Assembly: GCF_023078335.1 (NCBI RefSeq)
Contig: NZ_CP095550.1
Location: 4,987,956 to 5,051,955, forward strand
Origin: Metabacillus endolithicus
GTDB taxonomy: Bacteria; Bacillota; Bacilli; Bacillales; Bacillaceae
Length of the DNA: 64,000 bases
Reading direction: 5' to 3'
Made by a program: the position numbers and the translations under genes. Each line of letters starts with the position of its first letter. The first letter of the stretch is position 1. Below the pieces are notes generated by a model. That model searched no databases. It saw only the letters and a program-made list of their open reading frames with translations, and had not been told where the DNA came from. Positions 1 to 9,072 of this stretch are shown in pieces.

Positions 1-1
1 A

Positions 2-496
2 GTGCCGTTCCCGTCTTTAATAGAGGCACTTTTTATGGAAATAACAATGGAAATACTACGTGAGGCTGGTATCAGGCTTCCAAAGCCAATTGGACAAACG
101 GTAGGTATTGTTGGTGGTTTAGTTATTGGTGAAGCTGCTGTTAGTGCTGGTATTGTTAGCCCAATCATGGTGATCGTTGTAGCAGTTACAGCTATCGCTA
201 CCTTTGCCATTCCATTTTATTCCTTTGCTATTACAATTAGGATGCTTCGCTTTTTCTTCTTAATTGTAGCTGGCTTTTTTGGGTTCTATGGGATCATTTT
301 GGCTTATATCATGATCAACATCCATATGGCAAACTTAAAATCAGTGGGTGTACCATATACAACACCTTTTGCACCAACATTCTACAGTGATTGGAAAGAT
401 CTCGTGTTTCGTGCACCTCTTACTTTTTTCCGGAAACGACCACATTATTTGGAACCAGAAGACGAGAGTCGTATGAAAAAGGAGGAAGGCCAATGA
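2..496 (+). CDS. Spore germinant receptor A subunit (GerA family), C-terminal part
   Basis: The reading frame is open at the left edge, so only the last ~164 residues are present. They hold the membrane part of a GerAA/GerKA-type subunit: several hydrophobic segments, the family-like stretch GQTVGIVGGLVIGEAAV, and a charged cytoplasmic tail. GerA subunits sit in the inner spore membrane with B and C subunits and form the nutrient-gated channel that starts germination. The stop overlaps the start of the B-subunit gene (ATGA), which implies translational coupling. Which nutrient is sensed cannot be told from this fragment. Confidence 0.9.
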   Translation: MPFPSLIEALFMEITMEILREAGIRLPKPIGQTVGIVGGLVIGEAAVSAGIVSPIMVIVVAVTAIATFAIPFYSFAITIRMLRFFFLIVAGFFGFYGIILAYIMINIHMANLKSVGVPYTTPFAPTFYSDWKDLVFRAPLTFFRKRPHYLEPEDESRMKKEEGQ

Positions 497-1596
497 AAAC
501 TGTAGAATATGCTGACCAAGAAATAGATGGGAAGGAATTGGCTTTTATCATTGCCTCAATGATGATTGGAATTGGAGTCCTAACCTTGCCACGTCTCGTA
601 GCAACACACACAAAAGGATTAGATGGCTTGGTTTCTATTTTATTTAGTGGAAGTTTTTTTCTGTTTTTTGGGTGGCTGTTAGCTAAAAGTATTTCAAAGT
701 TTCCAAAAAAATCGTTTTTTGAGTATACATCGGATATGATGACGAAACCGGTTGCGCTGGGATTAACCTCTATACTGGCCCTCGCATTTCTATTTACTTG
801 TGCATTAGAAACAAGAGTGATTGCCAATATTTCAAAGCTTTATATGTTTGATCAAACACCAATTGAGGCCATAGCACTCACTTTTCTGTTAGTTGTGGTT
901 TATTGTGTGTCAGGCTCAAGAGTTGCTTTATTAAGACTTAATTTAATGTTTTTACCAATTGTACTTACGGTCACATTAATTGTTCAGTTTTCGAATATCT
1001 CATTGTTTCAGCTTAGTAATATTCAACCATCTTTTACAACTTCATTAAATGGGTATTGGCAAGGTGCACAAGAAACAACTTTTTCTTTTATTGGTTACAC
1101 CGTTATCCTTGTATATATTTCCCTTTTAAAGTCACCAAAAGTCGCACCCAGAATGACGATGGTTGGGATAGGAATTCCGATCCTACTGTATCTGGTGATC
1201 TATACGATTACAATAGGGGTTTTTGGAAACTTAGCTACTTCTGAAATCATTTATCCAACAATAGAAATTGCCAAAGAGATTGAAGCACCTGGAGGTTTTA
1301 TTGAAAGATTTGAGTCCATTTTTTTTACAGTTTGGATTATGACTGTATTCAATACATGTTCAATGGCTTTTGATATTAGCATTCATTTGCTGCATTCTAT
1401 TACAAAATTAAAAAGGAAAACGATTATTCTTATTTTATCACCGCTTATTTATTTTGTTGCTGTAACACCGGAGAATGCATATCAAATTCAGCTGCTAGGA
1501 AAAATACTGGCTGGTATTGGTTTTTTCTATGGAGTTATTTTTCCAGTTATATTTTTTTCCCTAACAAAAATAAGAAAGGTTATTCAACATGCATAG
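493..1596 (+). CDS. Spore germinant receptor B subunit (GerB/GerKB family permease)
   Basis: A 367-residue polytopic membrane protein of the GerAB/GerKB amino-acid-permease superfamily, which forms the likely ligand-binding subunit of a germinant receptor. The start chosen is the ATG after AAAAAGGAGG, overlapping the upstream stop; longer in-frame extensions lie inside the A-subunit gene and have no ribosome site. About ten hydrophobic segments follow a short N-terminus ending in KELAFIIASMMIGIGVL. Its own stop overlaps the start of the C-subunit gene, as in other ger operons. Confidence 0.92.
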   Translation: MKTVEYADQEIDGKELAFIIASMMIGIGVLTLPRLVATHTKGLDGLVSILFSGSFFLFFGWLLAKSISKFPKKSFFEYTSDMMTKPVALGLTSILALAFLFTCALETRVIANISKLYMFDQTPIEAIALTFLLVVVYCVSGSRVALLRLNLMFLPIVLTVTLIVQFSNISLFQLSNIQPSFTTSLNGYWQGAQETTFSFIGYTVILVYISLLKSPKVAPRMTMVGIGIPILLYLVIYTITIGVFGNLATSEIIYPTIEIAKEIEAPGGFIERFESIFFTVWIMTVFNTCSMAFDISIHLLHSITKLKRKTIILILSPLIYFVAVTPENAYQIQLLGKILAGIGFFYGVIFPVIFFSLTKIRKVIQHA

Positions 1597-2741
1597 ATGT
1601 AAGATACTTGTCGTTTTCCTTATTTTATTACTATGTAGTGGTTGTTGGGATGCAATTGAGATCGAGCAGCGTGGTTTTGTTATTGGTGCAGGAATCGATT
1701 TAGATGAAGAAAATAGCAAAATGCCTCTCAAATTAACTCAACAATTTGTCGTTCCTTCTGCAATAGGTATGAATGCAGATAGTGATCCTGCTTTTCAAAA
1801 TATTGTTTCATCAGGAAATACCATGTTTGAAACAGTTAGACGAGTGGCTGCGAGAACAAGTCGATCTCCTTTTTATGAGCACATTAAGCTCATTGTTTTT
1901 TCAGAACAGGTAGCAAAATCAGATTACTTTCCTGATGTGCTGGACTATTTTCTCCGGTACCCAGAAATGCGAAGAGGGACTCAAGTGATGATTACACCAG
2001 AGAATGCGCTAGATATTCTAGAAGTGAGACCTGCTAATGAAAAATTACCAACCATGTATATTCAATCCATTTCAAAAAACAACTATAAAAATGCAAGAAT
2101 GATCCCACCTACAAGAATTGGTGATTTGCATGAAAAATTACTTGATCATGAAAGCTTCATGGTTCAGATGATCCAAAAAATAAATGACGAAGAAGTGAAA
2201 ATAGCAGGTCATGCTGTAATCAACGGAAGTTCAGATAAACTGGTTGGTTTTATTGGGGAAGAAGCTACGGAAGGGGTAAATTTTATAACGGGAGAGATTG
2301 AAGGCGGACTTCTAGAAGCGAAGGTTGATGATGAAGTTGTTGTTTATGAAATGGAAAAAGTTCAATCTGAAATATCCCCTATATTTAATAAGCCCTGATG
2401 ATATTACCTTTAAGGTAAATATTAAAACATCAGGTTCAATTCCTGAAACTTATAAAACGTTTGATTTATTAAATGATGAGGAATTAGACCATACAGAACA
2501 AGCAATAGAAAAAAGAATAGATGAATTTACTGATATAGCCATTAAAAAAGTTCAACAAGAACTGCAAACGGATATTTTTAAATTCGGGGAAACATTGAGT
2601 GTAAAGTATCCGGATGAATGGGAGAAAATTAAGGATAAATGGGATTATGGAGAAAATTGTTTTAAAGAAGCCAAAATTGAAGTAACTGTTAACTCAGTAA
2701 TTAGTAAAAGCGGAGCAATAAATCGATCAACATTACAATGA
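1589..2741 (+). pseudogene. Spore germinant receptor C subunit, Ger(x)C lipoprotein, frameshifted
   Basis: The N-terminal part starts with a lipoprotein signal (LLLCSGC, then WDAIEIEQRG, the Ger(x)C hallmark) and runs to residue ~265. The frame is then lost near 2385-2393. The rest of the family sequence (SPDDITFKVNIKTSGS, then the LxxxIDEFTDIAIKKVQ helix region) continues one frame over to 2741. Ger(x)C proteins are lipoproteins on the outer face of the inner spore membrane, required for receptor function. Conservation on both sides suggests a single-base error or a very recent mutation. If real, the receptor would lack its C subunit. Confidence 0.85.
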
Positions 2742-2751
2742 TGGAGGTAAA

Positions 2752-2904
2752 ATGAGAGATTTTTTTCAGCTTTTAATACCCACTGTCAGTGAATTGTTTT
2801 GCATGTTTTTAGCGTTTTTTATCCCTTTTGTTCTTTATCGAATCAGCGGAAAGCTGTATGAGGTTGGCAATCCAAGTTGGAAGCATAAAGAAGAAAATGA
2901 ATAA
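2752..2904 (+). CDS. Small membrane protein at the end of the ger operon (50 aa)
   Basis: A short gene 10 bases after the C-subunit stop, preceded by ATGGAGGT. The product is one hydrophobic helix (about residues 8-27) followed by a short basic/acidic tail ending KHKEENE. Its place as the fourth gene of a ger operon, just before a strong terminator, recalls the small D subunits of some Bacillus receptors, which usually have two helices. Assignment as a D-like subunit is inference from position; the coding call rests on the ribosome site, spacing and hydrophobic pattern. Confidence 0.65.
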   Translation: MRDFFQLLIPTVSELFCMFLAFFIPFVLYRISGKLYEVGNPSWKHKEENE

Positions 2905-2905
2905 G

Positions 2906-2946
2906 CGAGAAAACCTTGTAAAAGTATTTTTTACAAGGTTTTCTCT
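2906..2946 (+). terminator. Terminator of the ger operon
   Basis: GAGAAAACCTTGTAAAA is followed after a short loop by its complement ending GGTTTTCTC, giving a long hairpin just after the last ger gene. Confidence 0.75.
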
Positions 2947-3050
2947 GTTGAATTAGTTTCTGAGGTTTTTTTATGATGCTATTTAGGTCATTATATTTTT
3001 CATCGTTGGTTTTTCATTATATGATGGAAATGAGATAGGAGGCAAAATGA

Positions 3051-3335
3051 ATGGTTAAAGAAATGTATCTTAACAACAAGTTACTTAAACTAAATCATTA
3101 CAATGAAGAATTGACACAAAATTCACTTAGCGTTTCACTTGAATTTTTCGTAACTAGTGAAGAATATCATGAAATCACAACATTACTTTATGAAAACAAT
3201 TTTCTTGTGAAAGTTCCTGAGAAGGAGTATTCTTTTCAGGCAATCATAACAAACTATTCAACTTCATTAACAAATCTTTATGAAAAAGGGCAAGTTGCGA
3301 CTTTTTCATTACGTTTACTTGAGGTAAAGGGGTAA
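3051..3335 (+). CDS. DUF3219 (YkvR-like) family protein
   Basis: A 94-residue soluble protein of unknown function. The start is the ATG eight bases after TAGGAGG; an ATG four bases upstream is out of frame and stops at once. The segment TNYSTSLTNLYEKGQV is what I remember of the B. subtilis YkvR/DUF3219 family, and the length fits. No catalytic motif or membrane segment is visible. The stop lies next to the start of the monooxygenase gene, so the two are probably co-transcribed. Confidence 0.65.
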   Translation: MVKEMYLNNKLLKLNHYNEELTQNSLSVSLEFFVTSEEYHEITTLLYENNFLVKVPEKEYSFQAIITNYSTSLTNLYEKGQVATFSLRLLEVKG

Positions 3336-3337
3336 TG

Positions 3338-4326
3338 ATGAAGTTAAGCATATTAGATCAATCACCTATTTCATCAAATCAAACTGCGCAAGAGGCGTTA
3401 AACGAATCATTAAGGCTCGCTCAAGTAGGGGAAGAATTAGGGTATACACGTTATTGGATTGCAGAGCATCATGATTTACCAGGCTTGCTTGTTCAGTGCC
3501 AGAAGTAATGTTAAGTTACATTGGGGCAGGCACAAGTAAAATAAGAATTGGTTCGGGAGCTGTTTTATTACCTTATTACAGGCCTTATAAAGTGGCTGAA
3601 ACCTACAACATGCTATCAACATTGTTTCCAAATCGGATCGACATCGGTATAGGAAGAGCGCCAGGTGGTTCCGCCGAAGCAACAAATGCATTATCAGATA
3701 CCTTTTTACAGCAAGTTTGGGACATGCCGAAAGCTGTTGAAGAACTTCTTCATTTTATTCAACGAGATTTTCCTCAAGATCATCCCTATTCTAAAATCTC
3801 TGCCGCTCCAGTCCCAGACATTGCACCTGAAGTGTGGCTTCTTGGTACAAGTAAGAAAAGTGCCTTACTAGCTGCAGAAAATGGACTGAGTTACGCATTT
3901 GGGCACTTCATGAGTGAGAATGACGGGAAAGAAATGATTACACAATATCTAGATGCGTTTGAATCTAAGAAATCTGAAAAACATCCCTATGTAATTTTAA
4001 CTGTATCAGTGATTTGTGCGGAAACAACTGAGCGAGCTGAAGAAATCGCCCTAAGTTCATTCATATGGGGGATACAGCAAGGAAAAGGTGAAGGACAACA
4101 GGGGATACCCTCTATTGAGGAAGCAAAAAATTATAAACTAACAGAAAATGAAAAACAGTCTCTTGAAAAAAGAAAGCAAAAAACAATTATCGGTAATCCT
4201 ATAACCGTTAAACAACAACTAGCTGAATTAAAAAAGTATTATCATGCAGATGAAATGATGATTGTGACGATTACTCATTCCCCAGAAGATCGTTTACAAT
4301 CATACCGTTTAATCGCTAATGCCTAA
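3338..4326 (+). pseudogene. LLM-class flavin-dependent oxidoreductase (MsnO8-like), frameshifted
   Basis: The N-terminus (KLSILDQSPISS, then RYWIAEHHDLPG) and the remainder from PEVMLSYIGAGTSKIRIGSG to the end match a bacterial luciferase-like monooxygenase of ~330 residues using reduced flavin; the substrate is unknown. The two parts lie in different frames: one base is missing around 3478-3490, where the expected text is roughly GLACSVPEVM. The start is the second of two adjacent ATGs, just after the preceding stop. An intact protein is likely if the shift is an assembly error. Confidence 0.82.
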
Positions 4327-4340
4327 TTTAACTTTTTTTA

Positions 4341-4373
4341 AAAAAGTGCGTATCAATAAGCGCGCTTTTTTTG
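4341..4373 (+). terminator. Intrinsic terminator
   Basis: AAAAAGTGCG pairs with CGCGCTTTTT (one G-U pair) and runs into seven T, just after the monooxygenase stop. Confidence 0.7.
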
Positions 4374-4474
4374 TTTTGGTAGAAACTTTTTTTAACTAAA
4401 TACAGTCTTATCTTTGAGGAATATTTTATATAAAATAGAAAAGACTGGAACGTTAAAAAGAAAGCAGGTATTAT

Positions 4475-5584
4475 ATGGGGAAAAGATTATATTATTTAGA
4501 TTATTTAAGAGTTATTTTAACAATTGTTGTGATTGTTCATCATACTGCGATTGCATATGGAGCAGGCGGGGATTGGATTTATAAAGTTGTTGATGATGAT
4601 GAGTTAACAATTTCTATGATTGTATTAACCCTTTTCACAGCTGTGAATCAAGCTTATTTTATGGGTTTTTTCTTCTTCATTTCGGGTTATTTTACACCTG
4701 GTTCATATGACCGAAAAGGAGCTTCCTCTTTTTTAAAGGAACGTTTTATGCGTCTTGGCATTCCATTGCTATTTTACGTGTTTATATTAGGTCCTGTTAT
4801 TACCTATTATGCTCATTTTCGAGAAACGAAGTCTCTATCAACCTACTATATGAAAGAAGTATTCACCTTTCACACGATACATTTTGGACCACTATGGTTC
4901 GTTGAAACTCTCATTTATTTTACTATTTTATATGTTATTATTCGTAAGTTAATGAAGCAAAATACTGTGTTGAAAATAAATCCACCAACGTCACTACGTT
5001 TATTCGTTACAGCTATCCTGCTAGGGATAACAGCATTTCTTGTTAGACTAGTTTACCCTGTTGGTGAGAGTTTCTTAGGATTACAATTTGGTTATTTCCC
5101 TTCCTATATTTTGTTGTTTATTGTGGGGATTATCGCTAAGCGCCATAACTGGTTAGAGTTAATAAATAAGAAAGTTGTGAAAAGATGGCAGTTGATCTCT
5201 ATTATAACGATTCCAGTTTTACCAATTGCTTTAATTGCAAATGGTGCTTTGGATGGTGGTCTAGAGTTTGAAGGTGGTATTAATGTTCAAGCACTTGTTT
5301 ATGCATTATGGGAGCCTTTTGTTGCTATTGGTCTTATTTTAGGATTTCTATCTTATTTCAAAGAACATATTAACAATCCAAGTTCTTTTAAAAATATCTT
5401 ATCACAAGCAGCATATACCGTTTATATTATTCATCCAGCAATCATTGTTGGACTGAGTTTATTATTTCATGGAACCTTTTATCCAATGATTGAATGGATC
5501 ATAGTGAGCTGTTTAGCCATCATTCTTTGCTTTTTTATTAGTAGCCTTATTATTAAAATTCCCGGTATGAAAAAGATTTTATAG
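4475..5584 (+). CDS. Acyltransferase-3 family integral membrane protein
   Basis: A 369-residue protein with about ten membrane segments. It opens with RLYYLDYLRVILTIVVIVHHTA, including the conserved LDYLR plus His pattern of acyltransferase family 3 (PF01757), enzymes that move acyl groups to sugars or envelope polymers across the membrane. The segment FMGFFFFISGYFTPGSYDRKG is also typical. No partner genes are adjacent, so the acceptor is unknown. It follows a terminator and has its own ribosome site, so it is probably a single-gene unit. Confidence 0.85.
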   Translation: MGKRLYYLDYLRVILTIVVIVHHTAIAYGAGGDWIYKVVDDDELTISMIVLTLFTAVNQAYFMGFFFFISGYFTPGSYDRKGASSFLKERFMRLGIPLLFYVFILGPVITYYAHFRETKSLSTYYMKEVFTFHTIHFGPLWFVETLIYFTILYVIIRKLMKQNTVLKINPPTSLRLFVTAILLGITAFLVRLVYPVGESFLGLQFGYFPSYILLFIVGIIAKRHNWLELINKKVVKRWQLISIITIPVLPIALIANGALDGGLEFEGGINVQALVYALWEPFVAIGLILGFLSYFKEHINNPSSFKNILSQAAYTVYIIHPAIIVGLSLLFHGTFYPMIEWIIVSCLAIILCFFISSLIIKIPGMKKIL

Positions 5585-5656
5585 GAGATTCTTTGTGAAT
5601 AATAGTTAAGATATAGTCAAATCTATAAATATGATCATAAAAAAGGAGTTTATAAT

Positions 5657-5884
5657 ATGAAGGAATTTGAAATAGAGCATATGATTATTGATGATGGATT
5701 TGACGGGGAAGAATGTGTAACAGCTGATTTTACACATAGCAATAAAGAATACAGCATTACGTTTAAGAAATCAGACCTTGAACTAATCAATGCATGGGTA
5801 TTTGAAAACGAAACATCATTACCGGCAAACTTATCAGACAATTTAATTGAATCATTGAGAGATGAGGTAAGAAAACAAATATAG
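5657..5884 (+). CDS. Small acidic protein of unknown function (75 aa)
   Basis: Not recognised. It has a good ribosome site (AAAAAGGAG, 9 bases upstream), an ATG start and a terminator directly after it. The protein is acidic (IDDGFDGEECVTADF), has no membrane segment and a single Cys. Coding potential is supported mainly by the translation signals and the clean terminator. Confidence 0.55.
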   Translation: MKEFEIEHMIIDDGFDGEECVTADFTHSNKEYSITFKKSDLELINAWVFENETSLPANLSDNLIESLRDEVRKQI

Positions 5885-5894
5885 TTTTACATAT

Positions 5895-5926
5895 AAAAAG
5901 ATGCGTTCAGTAGAATGCATCTTTTT
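5895..5926. terminator. Bidirectional terminator
   Basis: AAAAAGATGC and GCATCTTTTT form a hairpin between two convergent genes, with A and T tracts usable in both directions. Confidence 0.75.
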
Positions 5927-5933
5927 AACGAAA

Positions 5934-6502
5934 TTAAGTAGAGCTAATTTTATACAAAAGATGATCTTTCATCTTTGGCTCTATATCTTTAAAGAGACCT
6001 GTTTTATCTTCTTCATAAGCTACGTTTATTAACCACTTAGTAAATGGCGCAACATTCATTGCTTCAATTTCATCTAAGCTGTAAAAGCCTGCTTCATCGG
6101 ATTCAATTCCATCAGGCGTTGGAGTTCCATCTAAATAGTCCATCACAAACGCTACATATAGATTATGAACTTGACGGGGAAGATCCCGAATTGCAACGAT
6201 TCTGTTTACCTTTGCTTTTATTCCAGCTTCTTCTTCAACTTCACGCTCAACTGTTTCTTCAATTGACTCTAACTGTTCAATATACCCACCAGGATTTGTC
6301 CAATATCCTTTCCCAGGGTCATGAACCGTTTGACAAGCAGAAACTTCCCGTCTTTCATAACTAATCCACCAACGCCGATGCTGTAATTCCCCCAAAACAC
6401 ATAATCACAGCTTATACATGCTTTTCTTTCAACACCATCGATTGAACGCATCTCTAGAGGTGACCCACATTTCATACAAAAGTTGACTGACACTGTAACC
6501 AT
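5934..6502 (-). pseudogene. NUDIX hydrolase with N-terminal zinc ribbon, frameshifted
   Basis: The N-terminal part (FCMKCGSPLEMRSIDG, then CISC, a four-Cys zinc ribbon) begins the NUDIX fold (GVGGLVMKDGKFLLVKR). The frame changes near 6330, and the catalytic Nudix box follows in the next frame (GGYIEQLESIEETVEREVEEEAG). One missing base in AAACGGTTC explains it. Zinc-ribbon Nudix proteins hydrolyse nucleotide-type diphosphates; the substrate is unknown. The start may be the ATG at 6502 or a later one before the first Cys. Confidence 0.82.
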
Positions 6503-6571
6503 CCTTATCTACTATTAAAGTCTTCTTGAAATATTCTACATAGGATGATGTACTTCCTTTATTAAAAAGAC

Positions 6572-6607
6572 AAAAAAAGGAGCAGGTTTACAAAACCTAG
6601 CTCCTTT
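6572..6607 (-). terminator. Terminator after the OFA transporter gene
   Basis: On the minus strand AAAGGAGC...GCTCCTTT pairs around an inner AGGTTT/AAACCT helix and is followed by a T-rich tract. Confidence 0.75.
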
Positions 6608-6613
6608 CGAATT

Positions 6614-7867
6614 TTATGCGACTTGTTTCTTCTGGGCATCTTTCACCTTCTTTATATCTAAGCGTAGAAGAAGTGAAACGATAAAGGCAAGAAGAATGAG
6701 AGCGGAAAAAACATAGAACACAGGAATATAGCTATTTGTTGTTTCTCTAATACCTGAAACAAGCATAGGTCCAAACACTCCACCTAATGACCATGTTGTT
6801 AATAAATATCCATGAATGGCACCAAGTTGTTTTGTCCCAAATAAGTCACCAATAAAGGCAGGAAGATTAGAGAAGCCGCCTCCATAACAACTAACAACTA
6901 ACAATATCAGAGCTTGAAATAGTAACGCATTTGTTATTGTAGGAAGAAGGGTAAACGCAACAATCTGAATGACAAAGAAAATGACGAAAACAATAGGTCG
7001 ACCTAAGAAGTCGGATGCAGCCGCCCAACCAAGTCTGCCTCCACCGTTAAAGATCCCCATAATGCCAACCATCGCAGCAGCTGCTCCTGCTGAAAGGCCG
7101 ACTACTTCCTGCGCCATTGGTGATGCGACAGATATCATCATAATGCCTGCACTTGTGTTAATTAACATCATAATCCACAGCATCCAAAAACGTTTTGTTT
7201 TAACCGCTTCTTTCGCGGTTAATTGTTGAAGATCTTCTTTTATTGGTTTTTTACCAGAAGCAACATCTTTTTTCATTCCTTCAGGCATCCAGCCTTCAGG
7301 AGGTGGAGCGATGTAAGAAGCACCAATTACCATTAAAACAAAATAACAAACACCGAGTACATAAAATGTAGAAGGGATCCCTATTGATACAATAAGATCT
7401 GCAGCTACAGGTGCTGTTATCAAAGCACCAGAACCAAACCCAAGTACAGCCATTCCTGTAGCTAAACCTCTTCGATCTGGAAACCATTTTATTAAGGTAG
7501 AAACAGGAGAGATATAACCAATACCTAAGCCTAAGCCACTAGCAACTCCATAAGTTAATAAGAAAAGTGGTAGAGATTCAATGCTCACGGCAAATCCTGA
7601 ACCAATTTGACCTAAACCGAATAACACTGCTGCTACGATCGCGGATTTACGTGGACCATTTTTTTCTACAAAACTACCAAATAAAGCAGCAGAGGAACCA
7701 GCAAGCGCCATCATAATTGTAAAGGCAATAGCAGCTTCAGTTGCTGACCAGCCTAATGTTTCACTTAACGGATTTTTATAAACACTATAAGCATAAGCTG
7801 CTCCAATTGAAATATGAATAGCGATAGCAGAGAGGGCGATTAACCATCTATTTTTTGTTGTCTTCAT
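6614..7867 (-). CDS. OFA-family MFS transporter (oxalate/formate antiporter-like)
   Basis: A 417-residue, twelve-helix major facilitator. IGAAYAYSVYKNPL near the start, NGPRKSAIVAAVLFGLGQIGSG and the central FPDRRGLATGMAVLGFGSGA are typical of the OFA (oxalate:formate antiporter) family, whose members move small carboxylates such as oxalate, formate or pyruvate. The ATG at 7867 is chosen because AAAGGAG lies eight bases upstream; the ATG at 7873 is too close to that site. A consensus cre site and a dyad lie in the leader, so carbon catabolite control is likely. Confidence 0.88.
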   Translation of the reverse strand: MKTTKNRWLIALSAIAIHISIGAAYAYSVYKNPLSETLGWSATEAAIAFTIMMALAGSSAALFGSFVEKNGPRKSAIVAAVLFGLGQIGSGFAVSIESLPLFLLTYGVASGLGLGIGYISPVSTLIKWFPDRRGLATGMAVLGFGSGALITAPVAADLIVSIGIPSTFYVLGVCYFVLMVIGASYIAPPPEGWMPEGMKKDVASGKKPIKEDLQQLTAKEAVKTKRFWMLWIMMLINTSAGIMMISVASPMAQEVVGLSAGAAAAMVGIMGIFNGGGRLGWAAASDFLGRPIVFVIFFVIQIVAFTLLPTITNALLFQALILLVVSCYGGGFSNLPAFIGDLFGTKQLGAIHGYLLTTWSLGGVFGPMLVSGIRETTNSYIPVFYVFSALILLAFIVSLLLRLDIKKVKDAQKKQVA

Positions 7868-7932
7868 GTACATTTCTCCTTTACGAGTAAGATTGTTGAG
7901 ACGAAAACATAAAAACATAGATGTGAAAACAA

Positions 7933-7950
7933 AGGTGAGGAGTTCGACAG
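7933..7950. promoter_or_regulatory. Inverted repeat in the leader of the OFA transporter
   Basis: TTCGAC and GTCGAA are perfect 6-bp arms around 6 bases, between the presumed promoter and the ribosome site; possible operator for an unknown regulator. Confidence 0.4.
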
Positions 7951-7963
7951 TAACGTCGAATTT

Positions 7964-7977
7964 TGTAAGCGATTACA
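7964..7977 (-). promoter_or_regulatory. cre (CcpA-binding) site upstream of the OFA transporter
   Basis: TGTAAGCGATTACA fits the cre consensus TGWAANCGNTNWCA at every position. On the minus strand it overlaps a possible -10 element downstream of a TTGATA -35-like hexamer, a placement that would repress. Confidence 0.65.
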
Positions 7978-8173
7978 ATTCCGGCTATCAAAAAGATTCA
8001 GAACTTAAACAGGGTGTTAATGATTCCTTTCAAATATCATAACAAAATTTCTCTATTCTTCCAATCTTTAGATAGGTTATCACCTATTATACAATATTAT
8101 GAAAATATTTAAACTGTTATAATACAAAAAAATATCCGAATTTTGTCACTTCCTGCGCTTGCCTAGGAAATAA

Positions 8174-8208
8174 TAAAGCGTATTCTGATAAATCAGAATA
8201 CACTTTAT
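8174..8208 (-). terminator. Terminator after the DsbA-like gene
   Basis: GTATTCTGAT and ATCAGAATAC form a perfect 10-bp stem extended by AAAG/CTTT and followed on the minus strand by T-rich sequence. Confidence 0.8.
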
Positions 8209-8214
8209 GTCTTT

Positions 8215-8907
8215 CTAAACCTCACAAGAATCATCCGTACATGTAGCACCTTTTTCATCATTCATACTAATAAAAGGCCCATCTTGCTCGTTAATTTGGT
8301 TGATTGCACCAATAAATGTTTCGGTTGGTTGTGCACCGCTTATGGCATATTTTCGATTAATCAGGAAAAAAGGAACACCTTGAATTCCTAGTTCTTGTGC
8401 TTCTTGTTCATCACTACGAACATCATCAGTCATTTCGTCGCTATTGAGTAAGTTTGTTACTTTTTCACGATTCAATCCAACTTCAACTGCTAAATCCGTC
8501 AAAGTAGAAGTATCACCAATATGCTTAGATTCTGTAAAGAAAGCATGCAGTATTCTCTCAGCCATTTCATTCATAAGACCATGTGTTTTTGCGTACATCG
8601 TTAAACGATGTGCATCAAATGTATTTGTTAACTTCATCGTATCGAATTGATAATCTAATCCAGATTCTCTTGCCATGTCTTCCATGTTGTTGCAGTTAAG
8701 CTTTGCTTGCTCAAGGCTCATCCCATATTTTTTTGCTAGTTTTTCATAAATAGTATCAGAAATGTCTCGTTCTGCAGCAGGTTCTAATTCAAAACAACGG
8801 TAAACCACTTCAACCTTATGTTCTACCTGTTTTATTGCTTCTTCAAGTCGTCTTTTCCCAATATAACAAAACGGACAAGCGTAATCTGTCCACATTTCAA
8901 TCAACAT
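8215..8907 (-). CDS. DsbA-family thioredoxin-fold oxidoreductase (FrnE/YwbO-like)
   Basis: A 230-residue protein with the thioredoxin-fold start MLIEMWTDYACPFCYIGKRR; CPFC is the redox motif. The cis-Pro loop GIQGVPFFLINRKYAISGAQ is typical of FrnE-type DsbA relatives, cytoplasmic disulfide oxidoreductases or isomerases. The C-terminus adds a second Cys pair (TCTDDSCEV). No signal peptide is present. GGAGGG lies at normal distance before the ATG. The gene forms its own unit between a terminator and a divergently transcribed helicase gene. Confidence 0.88.
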   Translation of the reverse strand: MLIEMWTDYACPFCYIGKRRLEEAIKQVEHKVEVVYRCFELEPAAERDISDTIYEKLAKKYGMSLEQAKLNCNNMEDMARESGLDYQFDTMKLTNTFDAHRLTMYAKTHGLMNEMAERILHAFFTESKHIGDTSTLTDLAVEVGLNREKVTNLLNSDEMTDDVRSDEQEAQELGIQGVPFFLINRKYAISGAQPTETFIGAINQINEQDGPFISMNDEKGATCTDDSCEV

Positions 8908-9072
8908 GTGAAATCCCTCCAGTTGTATTCGTTTTTAGTATACTAATTCAATCCTTAAATAAAAAATAAAATGCCTCAGCTGTTGATGATGTTTTTAGAA
9001 TTACCCAACTCTACAGAAAACATGGTAAACTGTAAGTCGAATTATTTTACTCTCTAGGAAGGAGCCTGACAT

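Noticed and set aside
7919..8214. Small gene between the OFA transporter and the DsbA-like gene
   Set aside because: No open frame with a ribosome site; the region holds regulatory sites and a terminator.
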